Assembly: GCF_019226825.1 (NCBI RefSeq)
Contig: NZ_CP076642.1
Location: forward strand, 310,001-374,000
DNA from: Vibrio ostreae
Lineage (GTDB): Bacteria > Pseudomonadota > Gammaproteobacteria > Enterobacterales > Vibrionaceae
Direction: 5' to 3'
Length of the DNA stretch: 64,000 nucleotides
Below, piece after piece: positions 17,467 to 24,833 of the stretch. The translations under genes and the position numbers were made by a program. The stretch's first letter is position 1. Each line of letters begins with the position of its first letter. Below the pieces are notes generated by a model that was given only the letters and a program-made list of their open reading frames with translations, made no database searches and was not told the origin of the DNA.

Positions 17467-17718
17467 CTACTTTATCATCACCTTACCACCAGCAATTTTC
17501 AGCGCGGGCGTACCTCGAATTAAAGTAGAGCGGGCAAATTCACTGCCACATTGCGGGCAGATACCTTCATGCAGAGTAAAATCCTGACTAATCCTCTCTT
17601 TAAAGCATTTCACCAAAGCACCTTTGCCACCCTTGTGATATTTAAGCAACTGGGTACGGCATTTACTGCAGAATATATCGACGGTTTTTTCGGGTAACTT
17701 CTTACGTGGTTTTGCCAT
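17467..17718 (-). CDS. Small zinc-ribbon protein
   Basis: An 83-residue basic protein with two CxxC pairs, CSKC (about residue 17) and CPQC (about 55), forming a likely zinc ribbon; the first segment MAKPRKKLPEKTVD is basic and could contact nucleic acid. The ATG at 17718 comes one base after the sgrR stop codon (17720-17722), so the gene is translationally coupled to sgrR; the longer in-frame start inside sgrR is unlikely. Function unknown. Confidence 0.7.
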   Translation of the reverse strand: MAKPRKKLPEKTVDIFCSKCRTQLLKYHKGGKGALVKCFKERISQDFTLHEGICPQCGSEFARSTLIRGTPALKIAGGKVMIK

Positions 17719-17719
17719 T

Positions 17720-19411
17720 TCAGTCCAACTCCGGCTTGACCCAGACCTGACTGAAATCAAACCAGCCTAACGCATTGCATTTTGCGTTTTGTAACGAACC
17801 ACATTGATCTTTCGACACACCGAGCCAACAGTGGAACATAGGAACAATTTGCTGCTGTTCCACCAACGCTTTACCGAGTTCTTTAGCCGGAAATACCGCC
17901 TTCGCCTCTGCTCGCCATTCATCAACCAGCTCGCACCAGCTGTTAAAGTCATCGGCCCGGCTCATGTATTCGATATCCGAGTAATTGAGCAGCCAGCCGG
18001 CTAGCGCGTCATCACGATGGTTCGCGATCCCCATGGCTTTTATCCAGATATCCACCTGTTCGACTTCCGCGACCGTTACTTCATATTTGATAAACTCTAC
18101 ATCAATACCATCTTCGTTAAGCAGTTGGCGAATCACTTGTGCCAAGGTGGGAAACATCGGGTGCTGGGCATGATAAGCTACGGTGACTTTGTGCGCTGAC
18201 GGCGGCTGAATGCTGCTATTGCTCGGAGCCTGATGATACCAGCCCGGTTTCAGCCCGTACGCAGGCAGTACACCAAGCTCAACAACTTTCTCTTCAGGAA
18301 GACGCCGGAACAGGTTCAGTGTGCTGAGTTTATTCTGAAAATAAGTCGCCCATTGATCATTCGCAGCGATACCGTTTTTGCGGTTAAGCAACAGATAGGT
18401 ACAACCGGGATCGAGTTCGACATCCTCGGTAAACGATCCACGAGCTGTTTTGATTGGATTCGACAGGCTCGGGAACACCAGTGAAGAATGCGCTTCATCA
18501 ATGACCCAGACTTCAATTCTGTCCAGCAGTGGCCGGAATCCGAAATAGCCGTCATAAGCCTGTAATACCAAACGTTTCTCGTCATTGACGACGACTTTGT
18601 AAGGCCCGCTGCCAATCGGCATCAGGTCGAAATTATCCGGGCGTTCTGCTTCGGGTAACAAGATTTTGGCACACGCTTCAGCCATCAGCAGCGGCAGACG
18701 ATGATCCGCTTTTTGCAGGTGCACGTCGACCACCCAGTCTCCCGGAGAATCAACCCGGTCAATATGAGCAAATAAGTTAACAAACCGCAGCGCCCACAGA
18801 CTCTGCTTCACAACCTCGGTAGTCAGTAGTTCGCCGTTATGAAAACGAACCCCCGGACGCAAATAAAAACGCCATTGCAGAGGTGTGATCGCCTGCCAGG
18901 TATGAGCTAAATCCGGCTGCAGCTGTTCATCTTCATCCAGTCGGGTTAAGCCACTGAAAATTTGTCGGGCGATGTGCTGCTCCGAGCGGCGCATCGGTTT
19001 GGCGGGGTTAAGAATAGAGAGCGGACGGTAATACGGCAGACGTACAACCTGCAAACCTTCCTGATGCTGAACGCCAAGGTAGCTTTGAATCACCTGAGTC
19101 AGCTTAGCCGCATCCTGATCCAGTACAGAGAGAGCCTGACCAATTTTGCCTTCATCCAGATAACGGCGGGCCAGCGTTTCGCTGACATCAGAGCGACTAC
19201 GCTTGAAAATCAAGCGCGATAACTTACCCCGTCCGGCCGCCGGATGCCATTCCAGCCAACCGGCCTCTTCCATCTTATTGAGCACTATCCGCGCGTTCCG
19301 ACGGGTACAGAACAGAATCTCTGTGACGTCCTCTAACTGGGTTTCAGCATCAAGACCGTTGAAGTGTTCAAACAGGGTTTCAAACTGGATTCGTAACCGC
19401 GGGCTGCTCAT
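17720..19411 (-). CDS. sgrR: SgrR-family transcriptional regulator
   Basis: A 563-residue regulator with an N-terminal winged helix (about residues 1-100, CTRRNARIVLNKMEEAGWLEW) joined to a periplasmic-binding-protein type 5 domain (about 160-550; RSEQHIARQIFSGLTRLDED, WRFYLRPGVRFHNGELLT). This is the layout of SgrR/YbaE, which in E. coli senses sugar-phosphate stress and activates the sRNA SgrS. No SgrS-like RNA was seen adjacent, and the target here is unknown. The zinc-ribbon gene follows in the same operon. Confidence 0.85.
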   Translation of the reverse strand: MSSPRLRIQFETLFEHFNGLDAETQLEDVTEILFCTRRNARIVLNKMEEAGWLEWHPAAGRGKLSRLIFKRSRSDVSETLARRYLDEGKIGQALSVLDQDAAKLTQVIQSYLGVQHQEGLQVVRLPYYRPLSILNPAKPMRRSEQHIARQIFSGLTRLDEDEQLQPDLAHTWQAITPLQWRFYLRPGVRFHNGELLTTEVVKQSLWALRFVNLFAHIDRVDSPGDWVVDVHLQKADHRLPLLMAEACAKILLPEAERPDNFDLMPIGSGPYKVVVNDEKRLVLQAYDGYFGFRPLLDRIEVWVIDEAHSSLVFPSLSNPIKTARGSFTEDVELDPGCTYLLLNRKNGIAANDQWATYFQNKLSTLNLFRRLPEEKVVELGVLPAYGLKPGWYHQAPSNSSIQPPSAHKVTVAYHAQHPMFPTLAQVIRQLLNEDGIDVEFIKYEVTVAEVEQVDIWIKAMGIANHRDDALAGWLLNYSDIEYMSRADDFNSWCELVDEWRAEAKAVFPAKELGKALVEQQQIVPMFHCWLGVSKDQCGSLQNAKCNALGWFDFSQVWVKPELD

Positions 19412-19485
19412 AAAGGAGGAAATCTCTTAGATCGATATTGTTCAGATATTTTCCTTATTTTAGGCTCATATTACAAGTGGGCGTG

Positions 19486-19719
19486 TCACAGGATTTCACA
19501 CCCTAGTTCAGCCGCAATCTGCTGCAATTGCTGTTCGTTATCCAGCTTGATTGACCACTTGGCTTCACTACCATTGACCGAGATAACATTCGCGCCTTTT
19601 CCGATCAGCTGTACAGCCTCGCTTTGTGCTTGCAACGTGACTCGATGTTCACCATTGAGGCGGACAACCAGTTCAAAGGGCGTCACAACGATTTTTCCGC
19701 TTTTAAAATCAATAACCAT
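19486..19719 (-). CDS. DUF3389-like hypothetical protein
   Basis: A 77-residue protein predicted as mostly beta (MVIDFKSGKIVVTPFELVVR, NGEHRVTLQAQSEAVQLIG) with a C-terminal helix. Its ATG directly adjoins the stop codon of the thioesterase gene upstream (19720), so they are co-translated. Size and pattern fit DUF3389, a family I recall from vibrios; no function is known. Confidence 0.65.
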   Translation of the reverse strand: MVIDFKSGKIVVTPFELVVRLNGEHRVTLQAQSEAVQLIGKGANVISVNGSEAKWSIKLDNEQQLQQIAAELGCEIL

Positions 19720-20172
19720 TCAGACACCGCTATTTAGTTTTTGTTTGTTGTTTTTCGCTTTCTGCACAGCCATCGTCAAACGACTGGTGCATACCAGGCG
19801 GCCGCGCGGATCCGTAATGGTAATCTGCCACACCTGAGTCGAGACGCCCAAATGCAGTGGCTCTGCTTTGCCAGTCACATGCCCTTCACGCATAGAACGG
19901 ATATGGTTGGCATTAATATCCAGACCGACACAATACGAGTCATCATCCACACAAAAGTTTGCCGCAACCGAACCCAGAGTTTCCGCCAGTACCACGGATG
20001 CCCCGCCATGTAACATGCCTAACGGCTGGTGAGTAAAATGGCATACCGGCATTGTGGCCGAGATAAAGTTATCGCCGATTTCGCTGTAAACAATATTAAG
20101 GTGTTCAATCAATGTATTAGCCGATGTGCGATTGAGGATCTCAAGACTGATCGGCTTTTTCCAAATTTCCAT
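19720..20172 (-). CDS. Hotdog-fold thioesterase (YdiI/MenI-like)
   Basis: A 150-residue acyl-CoA thioesterase-like protein. The hotdog core shows MPVCHFTHQPLGMLHGGASV followed by VLAETLGSVAAN, with HGG and the Glu in LAETLGS in the positions of the catalytic motif of the YdiI/PaaI group, and ANHIRSMREGHVTGKAEPLHLG after it. I chose the ATG at 20172 (AGGA about 9 bases upstream, normal family length) over an upstream start that adds 16 residues. The natural substrate is not indicated by context; the DUF3389 gene is coupled downstream. Confidence 0.85.
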   Translation of the reverse strand: MEIWKKPISLEILNRTSANTLIEHLNIVYSEIGDNFISATMPVCHFTHQPLGMLHGGASVVLAETLGSVAANFCVDDDSYCVGLDINANHIRSMREGHVTGKAEPLHLGVSTQVWQITITDPRGRLVCTSRLTMAVQKAKNNKQKLNSGV

Positions 20173-20366
20173 GCAGTATTCCTGACGGTGATAAATCGCT
20201 GTCTGCGCTGCCCGGAGCAAGGCATGCGAGCGACATTAACGATAAAAAATATGGTAACGAGCTGAATGATAATGACAAACCGGCAAAATCATTCCATTTT
20301 TCTTGCGTCATGTTAGGATTTAAATCTATCACATTTTATTCGTGTTGTTTTGATCGGGAGACTCCA

Positions 20367-21161
20367 ATGCGTTCATGGACCAAAGCCTGCTGTGCGCTGG
20401 CTGTTATCGGTTTAACAGCCTGCTCGGCATCACCAACCGGGCGTAACCAACTGCTACTTTTTTCCAGCCAGGATATGACCAGCCTGGGTGACCAGTCATT
20501 TAGCCAGATGAAGCAGGAAGTGCCAATTAATCAGGACGCAAAAACCAATGCGTATGTACAGTGTGTGGCTAACGCGATTACCCGCCAGATCCCTAAACAA
20601 AGTGGCTTTGATAACTGGGAAGTGGTGGTATTCAACAGTGATGAAGTTAACGCATTTGCCCTGCCGGGCGGTAAGATCGGCGTTTATTCCGGTCTGTTGA
20701 AAGTCGCAGTTAATGAAGATCAACTGGCGACCGTGCTGGGTCATGAAGTCTCCCACGTCCTCGCCAACCATAGTAACGAACGCCTGTCCCAAACCCAGTT
20801 AGCCAATGTCGGCATGCAAATTACCGATGTTGCGATCGGTTCTACCCAGTATGCTCAATATAAAGAAGCAACCATGGCCGCGCTCGGCCTGGGTGTGCAA
20901 TATGGCGTAATACTGCCTTATGGCCGCTCGCAGGAGTCTGAAGCCGATATTGTAGGCCTGGAATTGATGGCCAAGGCTGGTTTTGATCCTAAGCAGAGTA
21001 TTGAACTGTGGAAAAATATGGATAAAGCCTCAGGTGGCGGTCAACCGCCTGAACTGCTCTCTACCCACCCTTCACACAATACCCGAATTAAAGACCTGAC
21101 GGCTAAAATCCAGTCGATGCCCGCTTTTTCGACCCCGCGTCCTAACTGTGGCAGTGCTTAA
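20367..21161 (+). CDS. loiP: M48-family metalloprotease lipoprotein (LoiP-like)
   Basis: A 264-residue membrane-anchored zinc protease. The ATG at 20367 has GGAG six bases upstream and gives a lipoprotein signal with lipobox GLTAC (Cys19). The active site HEVSH (residues 126-130) and the third ligand in SQESEADIVGLELM are present. Length and pattern match LoiP/YggG, an outer-membrane protease for misfolded envelope proteins in E. coli. A longer upstream frame lacks a ribosome binding site. It is divergent from the thioesterase gene. Confidence 0.88.
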   Translation: MRSWTKACCALAVIGLTACSASPTGRNQLLLFSSQDMTSLGDQSFSQMKQEVPINQDAKTNAYVQCVANAITRQIPKQSGFDNWEVVVFNSDEVNAFALPGGKIGVYSGLLKVAVNEDQLATVLGHEVSHVLANHSNERLSQTQLANVGMQITDVAIGSTQYAQYKEATMAALGLGVQYGVILPYGRSQESEADIVGLELMAKAGFDPKQSIELWKNMDKASGGGQPPELLSTHPSHNTRIKDLTAKIQSMPAFSTPRPNCGSA

Positions 21162-21298
21162 TTACAGCGATTGTGGGTTATTTATCAGCAATTATCGGTA
21201 AATAACCCACTGATTTTAAGTGTAAGTCAGAATATCCCTTTCTTTCTTGTGTGTAACGTGGATAATACGCGCTTACTAAAATTTATAAGGTGGGACTT

Positions 21299-21862
21299 AT
21301 GTCTACTGAAGCAACACTACTTGAGCGCTGCGAATCTAAATGTGAACTTTGTGCAGCCCAATCTTCACTGTCTCCTTTCGTGGTGGCGCCGCATACTCAA
21401 ATCACTGTCGATCACGCGGTTATGCTGTGTGATACATGTAAAGGTCAGATTGAAGAGCCAGAGACAGTAGATGTAAACCACTGGCGTTGTCTGAATGACA
21501 GCATGTGGAGCCAGGTGCAGCCGGTTCAGGTACTGGCATGGCGTCAACTAAAGCGCTTGTCAGCAGAAAGCTGGGCTCAGGACCTGCTGGAAATGATGTA
21601 CCTGGACGAAGAAACCCAGAAATGGGCAGAAATCGGCCTGGACGACGACGCTGAAAAACCGCGTGATGTGAACGGCGTTGAGCTGAAAAAAGGTGACGAC
21701 GTAACGGTAATCAAAGACCTGCCGGTGAAAGGCTCTTCTATGGTGATCAAACAAGGCACTGTCGTTCGTGGCATTAGCCTGAGCGACGATCCTAAGCACG
21801 TTTCAGGCAAGGTCAACGGCCAGTCAATGTTCATCATTGCCGAGTACTGCCGTAAGAAATAA
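21299..21862 (+). CDS. PhnA domain protein (YjdM-like)
   Basis: A 187-residue protein with an N-terminal zinc-ribbon (CESKCELC at about residues 11-18 and LCDTC at about 44-48) and a C-terminal KOW-like PhnA domain (VNGVELKKGDDVTVIKDLPV, KGSSMVIKQGTVVRGISLSD). The ATG at 21299 has AAGGTG about nine bases upstream; the GTG at 21290 would add three residues. PhnA/YjdM proteins are widespread and, despite the name, are not shown to act in phosphonate use. It is followed by a strong terminator. Confidence 0.85.
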   Translation: MSTEATLLERCESKCELCAAQSSLSPFVVAPHTQITVDHAVMLCDTCKGQIEEPETVDVNHWRCLNDSMWSQVQPVQVLAWRQLKRLSAESWAQDLLEMMYLDEETQKWAEIGLDDDAEKPRDVNGVELKKGDDVTVIKDLPVKGSSMVIKQGTVVRGISLSDDPKHVSGKVNGQSMFIIAEYCRKK

Positions 21863-21919
21863 GTCTGAGTGGTCAGATTAATGTTCTTGGAAGATTAATC
21901 CGTTAAATTCACAGAATGC

Positions 21920-21955
21920 AAAAAAGAGCCTTTCAAAGGCTCTTTTTTTTTTTGC
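21920..21955. terminator. Bidirectional terminator
   Basis: Stem AGAGCCTT/AAGGCTCT with loop TC (about 21926-21943), flanked by A6 on the left and T12 on the right. It ends the PhnA gene and can end the minus-strand DUF4258 locus. Confidence 0.85.
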
Positions 21956-21993
21956 GCTTTGCTGTCACGCATTCAGCTTATCTGTTTCAGCCA

Positions 21994-22394
21994 TTAGCAA
22001 GCTTTCAACCAATGATTGTCGCGCTCTTCGAGTACAATGTCTGTCATCATCACTTCTGCTTCAGCAACGGCCAGTTTTTGCAGCAGTAACCCCAGGTTAC
22101 TGTCTTCATCGATTGACTCTAAAAAGAGTTGCCGCATCGTCGCGTCGACGTTTTTAGGAATCGAGGTTTCACCTTTTTCGGTTTGATAAGGGCCTTCATG
22201 AAAACGATTAGATGTACTTTTCAAAACACACAAAACCTGTTGAATCGTGATTTTGCGCTCTAGCAACCTTTCCCTTGCGTGTTTGAAAACTTCACCCGGG
22301 CTGTATGACTTTCCGCCAGGTCTCTTAGGATACGTTTTGCTGATTTTGGTGTAAGCGGAAATTCCGCAATTTTCAAAGGCTCTGAACTACTCAT
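21994..22394 (-). pseudogene. Frameshifted DUF4258-like (toxin-type) gene
   Basis: From the ATG at 22394 (AAGGACG upstream) the frame gives MSSSEPLKIAEFPLTPKSAK then RILRDLAESHTARVKFS and runs to an early stop. In another frame the protein continues KHARERLLERKITIQQVLCVL and HEGPYQTEKGE. Adding one A to the AAA run at 22282-22284 joins the two as VKFSKHARERLLERKIT, the signature of DUF4258, a family of RelE/BrnT-like fold proteins often found in toxin-antitoxin loci. After EKGE the expected beta strands are not evident and the last 55 residues are unlike the family, so the gene may be rearranged as well. Two palindromes lie upstream. No antitoxin partner was recognised. Confidence 0.5.
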
Positions 22395-22417
22395 CCATTA
22401 AACGTCCTTAGCAACTT

Positions 22418-22434
22418 TATATCAGACTGATATA
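22418..22434. promoter_or_regulatory. Palindromic operator 1 of the DUF4258 locus
   Basis: TATATCAGACTGATATA is a perfect palindrome with eight-base arms around a central A. It lies 24 bases before the start codon at 22394, where a repressor would block transcription or elongation. Confidence 0.6.
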
Positions 22435-22469
22435 ATCATGAAAAAATGATAAGATTTAGTCAACTTAAT

Positions 22470-22486
22470 TATATCAATTTGATACA
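22470..22486. promoter_or_regulatory. Palindromic operator 2 of the DUF4258 locus
   Basis: TATATCAATTTGATACA is an imperfect copy of operator 1 with the same TATATCA half-site. Its centre lies 52 bases from that of operator 1, about five helical turns. A TTGACT -35-like hexamer on the minus strand lies between the two, so both flank the promoter. Confidence 0.55.
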
Positions 22487-22568
22487 AGAATGGTTTGACC
22501 CTATCTAACCTGGACGAGCTGCATACTGACAGATATTGCGCGGTTAAATAACGTCCGGTGTCCGAAAG

Positions 22569-22598
22569 CAAAAAGGAGCGCAATCGCGCTCCTTTTTC
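22569..22598. terminator. Terminator after the 31-residue gene
   Basis: Stem AGGAGCGC/GCGCTCCT with loop AATC, flanked by AAAAA and TTTTTCT, so functional in both directions. It begins within a few bases of the stop codon of the small minus-strand gene at 22599-22694. Confidence 0.85.
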
Positions 22599-22694
22599 TT
22601 ATATCCCGGCTAAGGGCAGTACGTAGACAAGTACGGACCACACGCCAACCCAGGCTGCCACGACCGCGGCATCAAACCAATCTTTACCCCACAT
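22599..22694 (-). CDS. Candidate 31-residue membrane miniprotein
   Basis: Encodes MWGKDWFDAAVVAAWVGVWS then VLVYVLPLAGI. It has a single hydrophobic helix from about residue 8 to 28 and a Trp-rich start. The ATG is preceded by GGAGGAAAGG, one of the strongest ribosome binding sites in the window, and the stop is directly followed by a terminator hairpin, so it forms a complete monocistronic unit. No family recognised. It could regulate or stabilise a membrane complex as other miniproteins do; that is speculation. Confidence 0.65.
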   Translation of the reverse strand: MWGKDWFDAAVVAAWVGVWSVLVYVLPLAGI

Positions 22695-22762
22695 CCTTTC
22701 CTCCGGTACGTTGTCGACCTGGAAACAGAGTCCTTATAATCTGGAGCAAAGAGTGTGCCACA

Positions 22763-24499
22763 TTAGCGGGAGCTGCTGGTCAACGCCGCCTGCGAATGGT
22801 GACTGAGTAGATCAGGGTAGTCAGTCAGGACTTCAATAAAGGCATCGGCCATCGACACATTGGTCACTATCCCTTCATCTTTCATGTTCAGCAAAGCGTC
22901 ATAGCCCTCTTTGCCTTTCATGGTATAAGCGGACGACGTTCCACAATAATATTGATGGGCTTCAACAGTTTGCCATTCGCTGCCCAACAAAATTTTAAGC
23001 TGGCTGATGCGCTCGCCTTTCGGTTTTTCCGCATCGTAATCAAACTTGAGATGACAGGTATAAGGATAGCTGCCGGAGCCGGTTCCTTCGACGCCGTTGT
23101 TAATCGCATTGTTGATCGCCCCTTCCAGCGTATCGGCAATGGTTTGCCCGCTGACGTGATAGACCCCGATAGGAACGGCAAACGGCAACAGCTTCCCGGC
23201 AATATCTGCCACTGTTACCTTGCCGGGCAGGATTGAAGTACGTACACCTCCGGCATTATGGATAGCAAACTGAACCGGATATCCGCGGCTTTGCATCGCA
23301 TGCACAAAGGATTGCGCCACCAGGGGTGCCAGCTGGCTGGGGCCCTCATCATCAGGAATGCGTACGTGGCGGCGCGTGTGTGATGCTTGCGCTACCACCT
23401 GATTCTGCAACTCGCGTACGCGGGGAATGTATTTGTTGAGCAGAATGCCCTGCACCTCTGGATCTTTTTTACATACCACCACGTTGGGATGGTTGTTGAC
23501 CCATTCGCAGGCTTCAAGGTGCGCTGAATCACTGCCAGCTTCATTCATACTCGCATCCAGGAACAGACGACGGCCCAACAACAGCTCATTACGCCCCTGA
23601 AAACTGACCACCTTACCCTGCTCATCAAAATCGATATGACAGTGACCAAGCGACAGCGCATGTAAACCAGCCTGAACCACGTAGGTCTCATTGATATGCT
23701 GACCATACGCCTCTTCACGAGATAATCCCAGCGCACTAAAGTCACCCTGTAACACATGACTGTGGCCGCCTACAATCAGGCTGATGCCATCGACCTTTGC
23801 CGCCAGTTCTTTATCGGCCTGATAGCCCAGATGGCTGACCAGGATAATTTTATTGATGCCAGCACGATGAATTTCATCAATGGTGTTCCGCGCAGTCTCT
23901 AAGGCATCAACAAACGGAGTATCACTGTCCGGGTTGGCGATATCGGCCATTTTATCCAGCGACAATCCAAACAGTGCAACCTGGGAATCTCCGGCAGGCT
24001 TAGTAATCCAGTTCGCGCAACGGCGTGCAGTATCGTACGCTTTTACTTTGCGGTTCTCAGACAGACGATGGGCCTTGTTGGCTCGCTCTGCCGATAAATC
24101 CCAGTTACCGGCCAGCAACGGAAAGTTGATTCGCTCGGCAAATTGCGCGACCGGTTCGTTGCCCATATCCAATTCATGATTGCCGAGGGTCATCGCGTCA
24201 ATGTTCAGAGCATTGAGCATGTCGGCGTTGGCTTTGCCTTTGAATAGGGAAAAATAGAGCGTACCCTGAAAACAGTCGCCGGCATGGACAAACAAAAAGC
24301 TGCGTTGCATGCGCTTAGCATCCTCCCGCAACTGATGAATTCGGGTCGCAATGCGGGCAAAACCGCCCGCACTGACGAAAGGCATCATTTTATTACCCTG
24401 GATTTCCAGAGTCAGCTGCAGAGAGGTTGGTTCGAAGTAAGAATGGGTATCGTTGATGTGAGCCAGAGTGACGGACGTTATCTCTTTTGTTTTATTCAT
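22763..24499 (-). CDS. Bifunctional metallophosphatase/5'-nucleotidase (UshA/CpdB type), apparently cytoplasmic
   Basis: A 578-residue two-domain enzyme. The N-terminal calcineurin-like domain has AHINDTHSYF, VHAGDCFQGT, LGNHELDMG, LVSHLGYQADKE and VGGHSHVLQG, the five metal-binding motifs. The C-terminal 5'-nucleotidase domain (about residues 370-560) has AIHNAGGVRTSILPGKVTVAD and YYCGTSSAYT. There is no N-terminal signal peptide (MNKTKEITSVTLAHIND), unlike periplasmic UshA, so it is probably cytoplasmic or the true start is elsewhere. It should hydrolyse nucleoside phosphates or related esters. Monocistronic. Confidence 0.85.
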   Translation of the reverse strand: MNKTKEITSVTLAHINDTHSYFEPTSLQLTLEIQGNKMMPFVSAGGFARIATRIHQLREDAKRMQRSFLFVHAGDCFQGTLYFSLFKGKANADMLNALNIDAMTLGNHELDMGNEPVAQFAERINFPLLAGNWDLSAERANKAHRLSENRKVKAYDTARRCANWITKPAGDSQVALFGLSLDKMADIANPDSDTPFVDALETARNTIDEIHRAGINKIILVSHLGYQADKELAAKVDGISLIVGGHSHVLQGDFSALGLSREEAYGQHINETYVVQAGLHALSLGHCHIDFDEQGKVVSFQGRNELLLGRRLFLDASMNEAGSDSAHLEACEWVNNHPNVVVCKKDPEVQGILLNKYIPRVRELQNQVVAQASHTRRHVRIPDDEGPSQLAPLVAQSFVHAMQSRGYPVQFAIHNAGGVRTSILPGKVTVADIAGKLLPFAVPIGVYHVSGQTIADTLEGAINNAINNGVEGTGSGSYPYTCHLKFDYDAEKPKGERISQLKILLGSEWQTVEAHQYYCGTSSAYTMKGKEGYDALLNMKDEGIVTNVSMADAFIEVLTDYPDLLSHHSQAALTSSSR

Positions 24500-24833
24500 A
24501 TCATTTTTATCTCTTTTTTCTCTCTTTCATCCTAGCCATGTGATCATGACAGAAACGTGACTTTTATGAAATGGCTTTGAAAAGAAACTTACCCACTTAG
24601 ACGTACATCACATTTAACGCGTATAAAGTGATGTAAACAGGGAGGAAATCAGGCAGAGGACTACAACCATCGATAGGTTTTAGGCAACAAAAACAGAAAA
24701 TTTTTATTCTGCTTCAAGCATTTATTTAACTATTGCAACGAGTTTGTGAAGTATCCATCGGCCGAAACACGCTTTTTCCTTTATTCTTTAACAAAAGAAC
24801 TCAACACGAACATCTAGCAAGGAAGTTGAGCCT
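24500..24833. other. Divergent intergenic region
   Basis: A 334-base AT-rich stretch between the nucleotidase and YbjD-like genes, which must hold both promoters. CATGTGATCATGACAG near 24538 loosely resembles a CRP site but only one half matches. Nothing else was recognised. Confidence 0.4.

Noticed and set aside
20255..20280. Fur-like AATGATAATGACA between thioesterase and LoiP-like genes
   Set aside because: Only two hexamers match and neither neighbour has an iron-related role.
24530..24560. Candidate CRP site before the nucleotidase gene
   Set aside because: TGTGATCATGACAG has only one good half-site; expected by chance in a 64-kb window.
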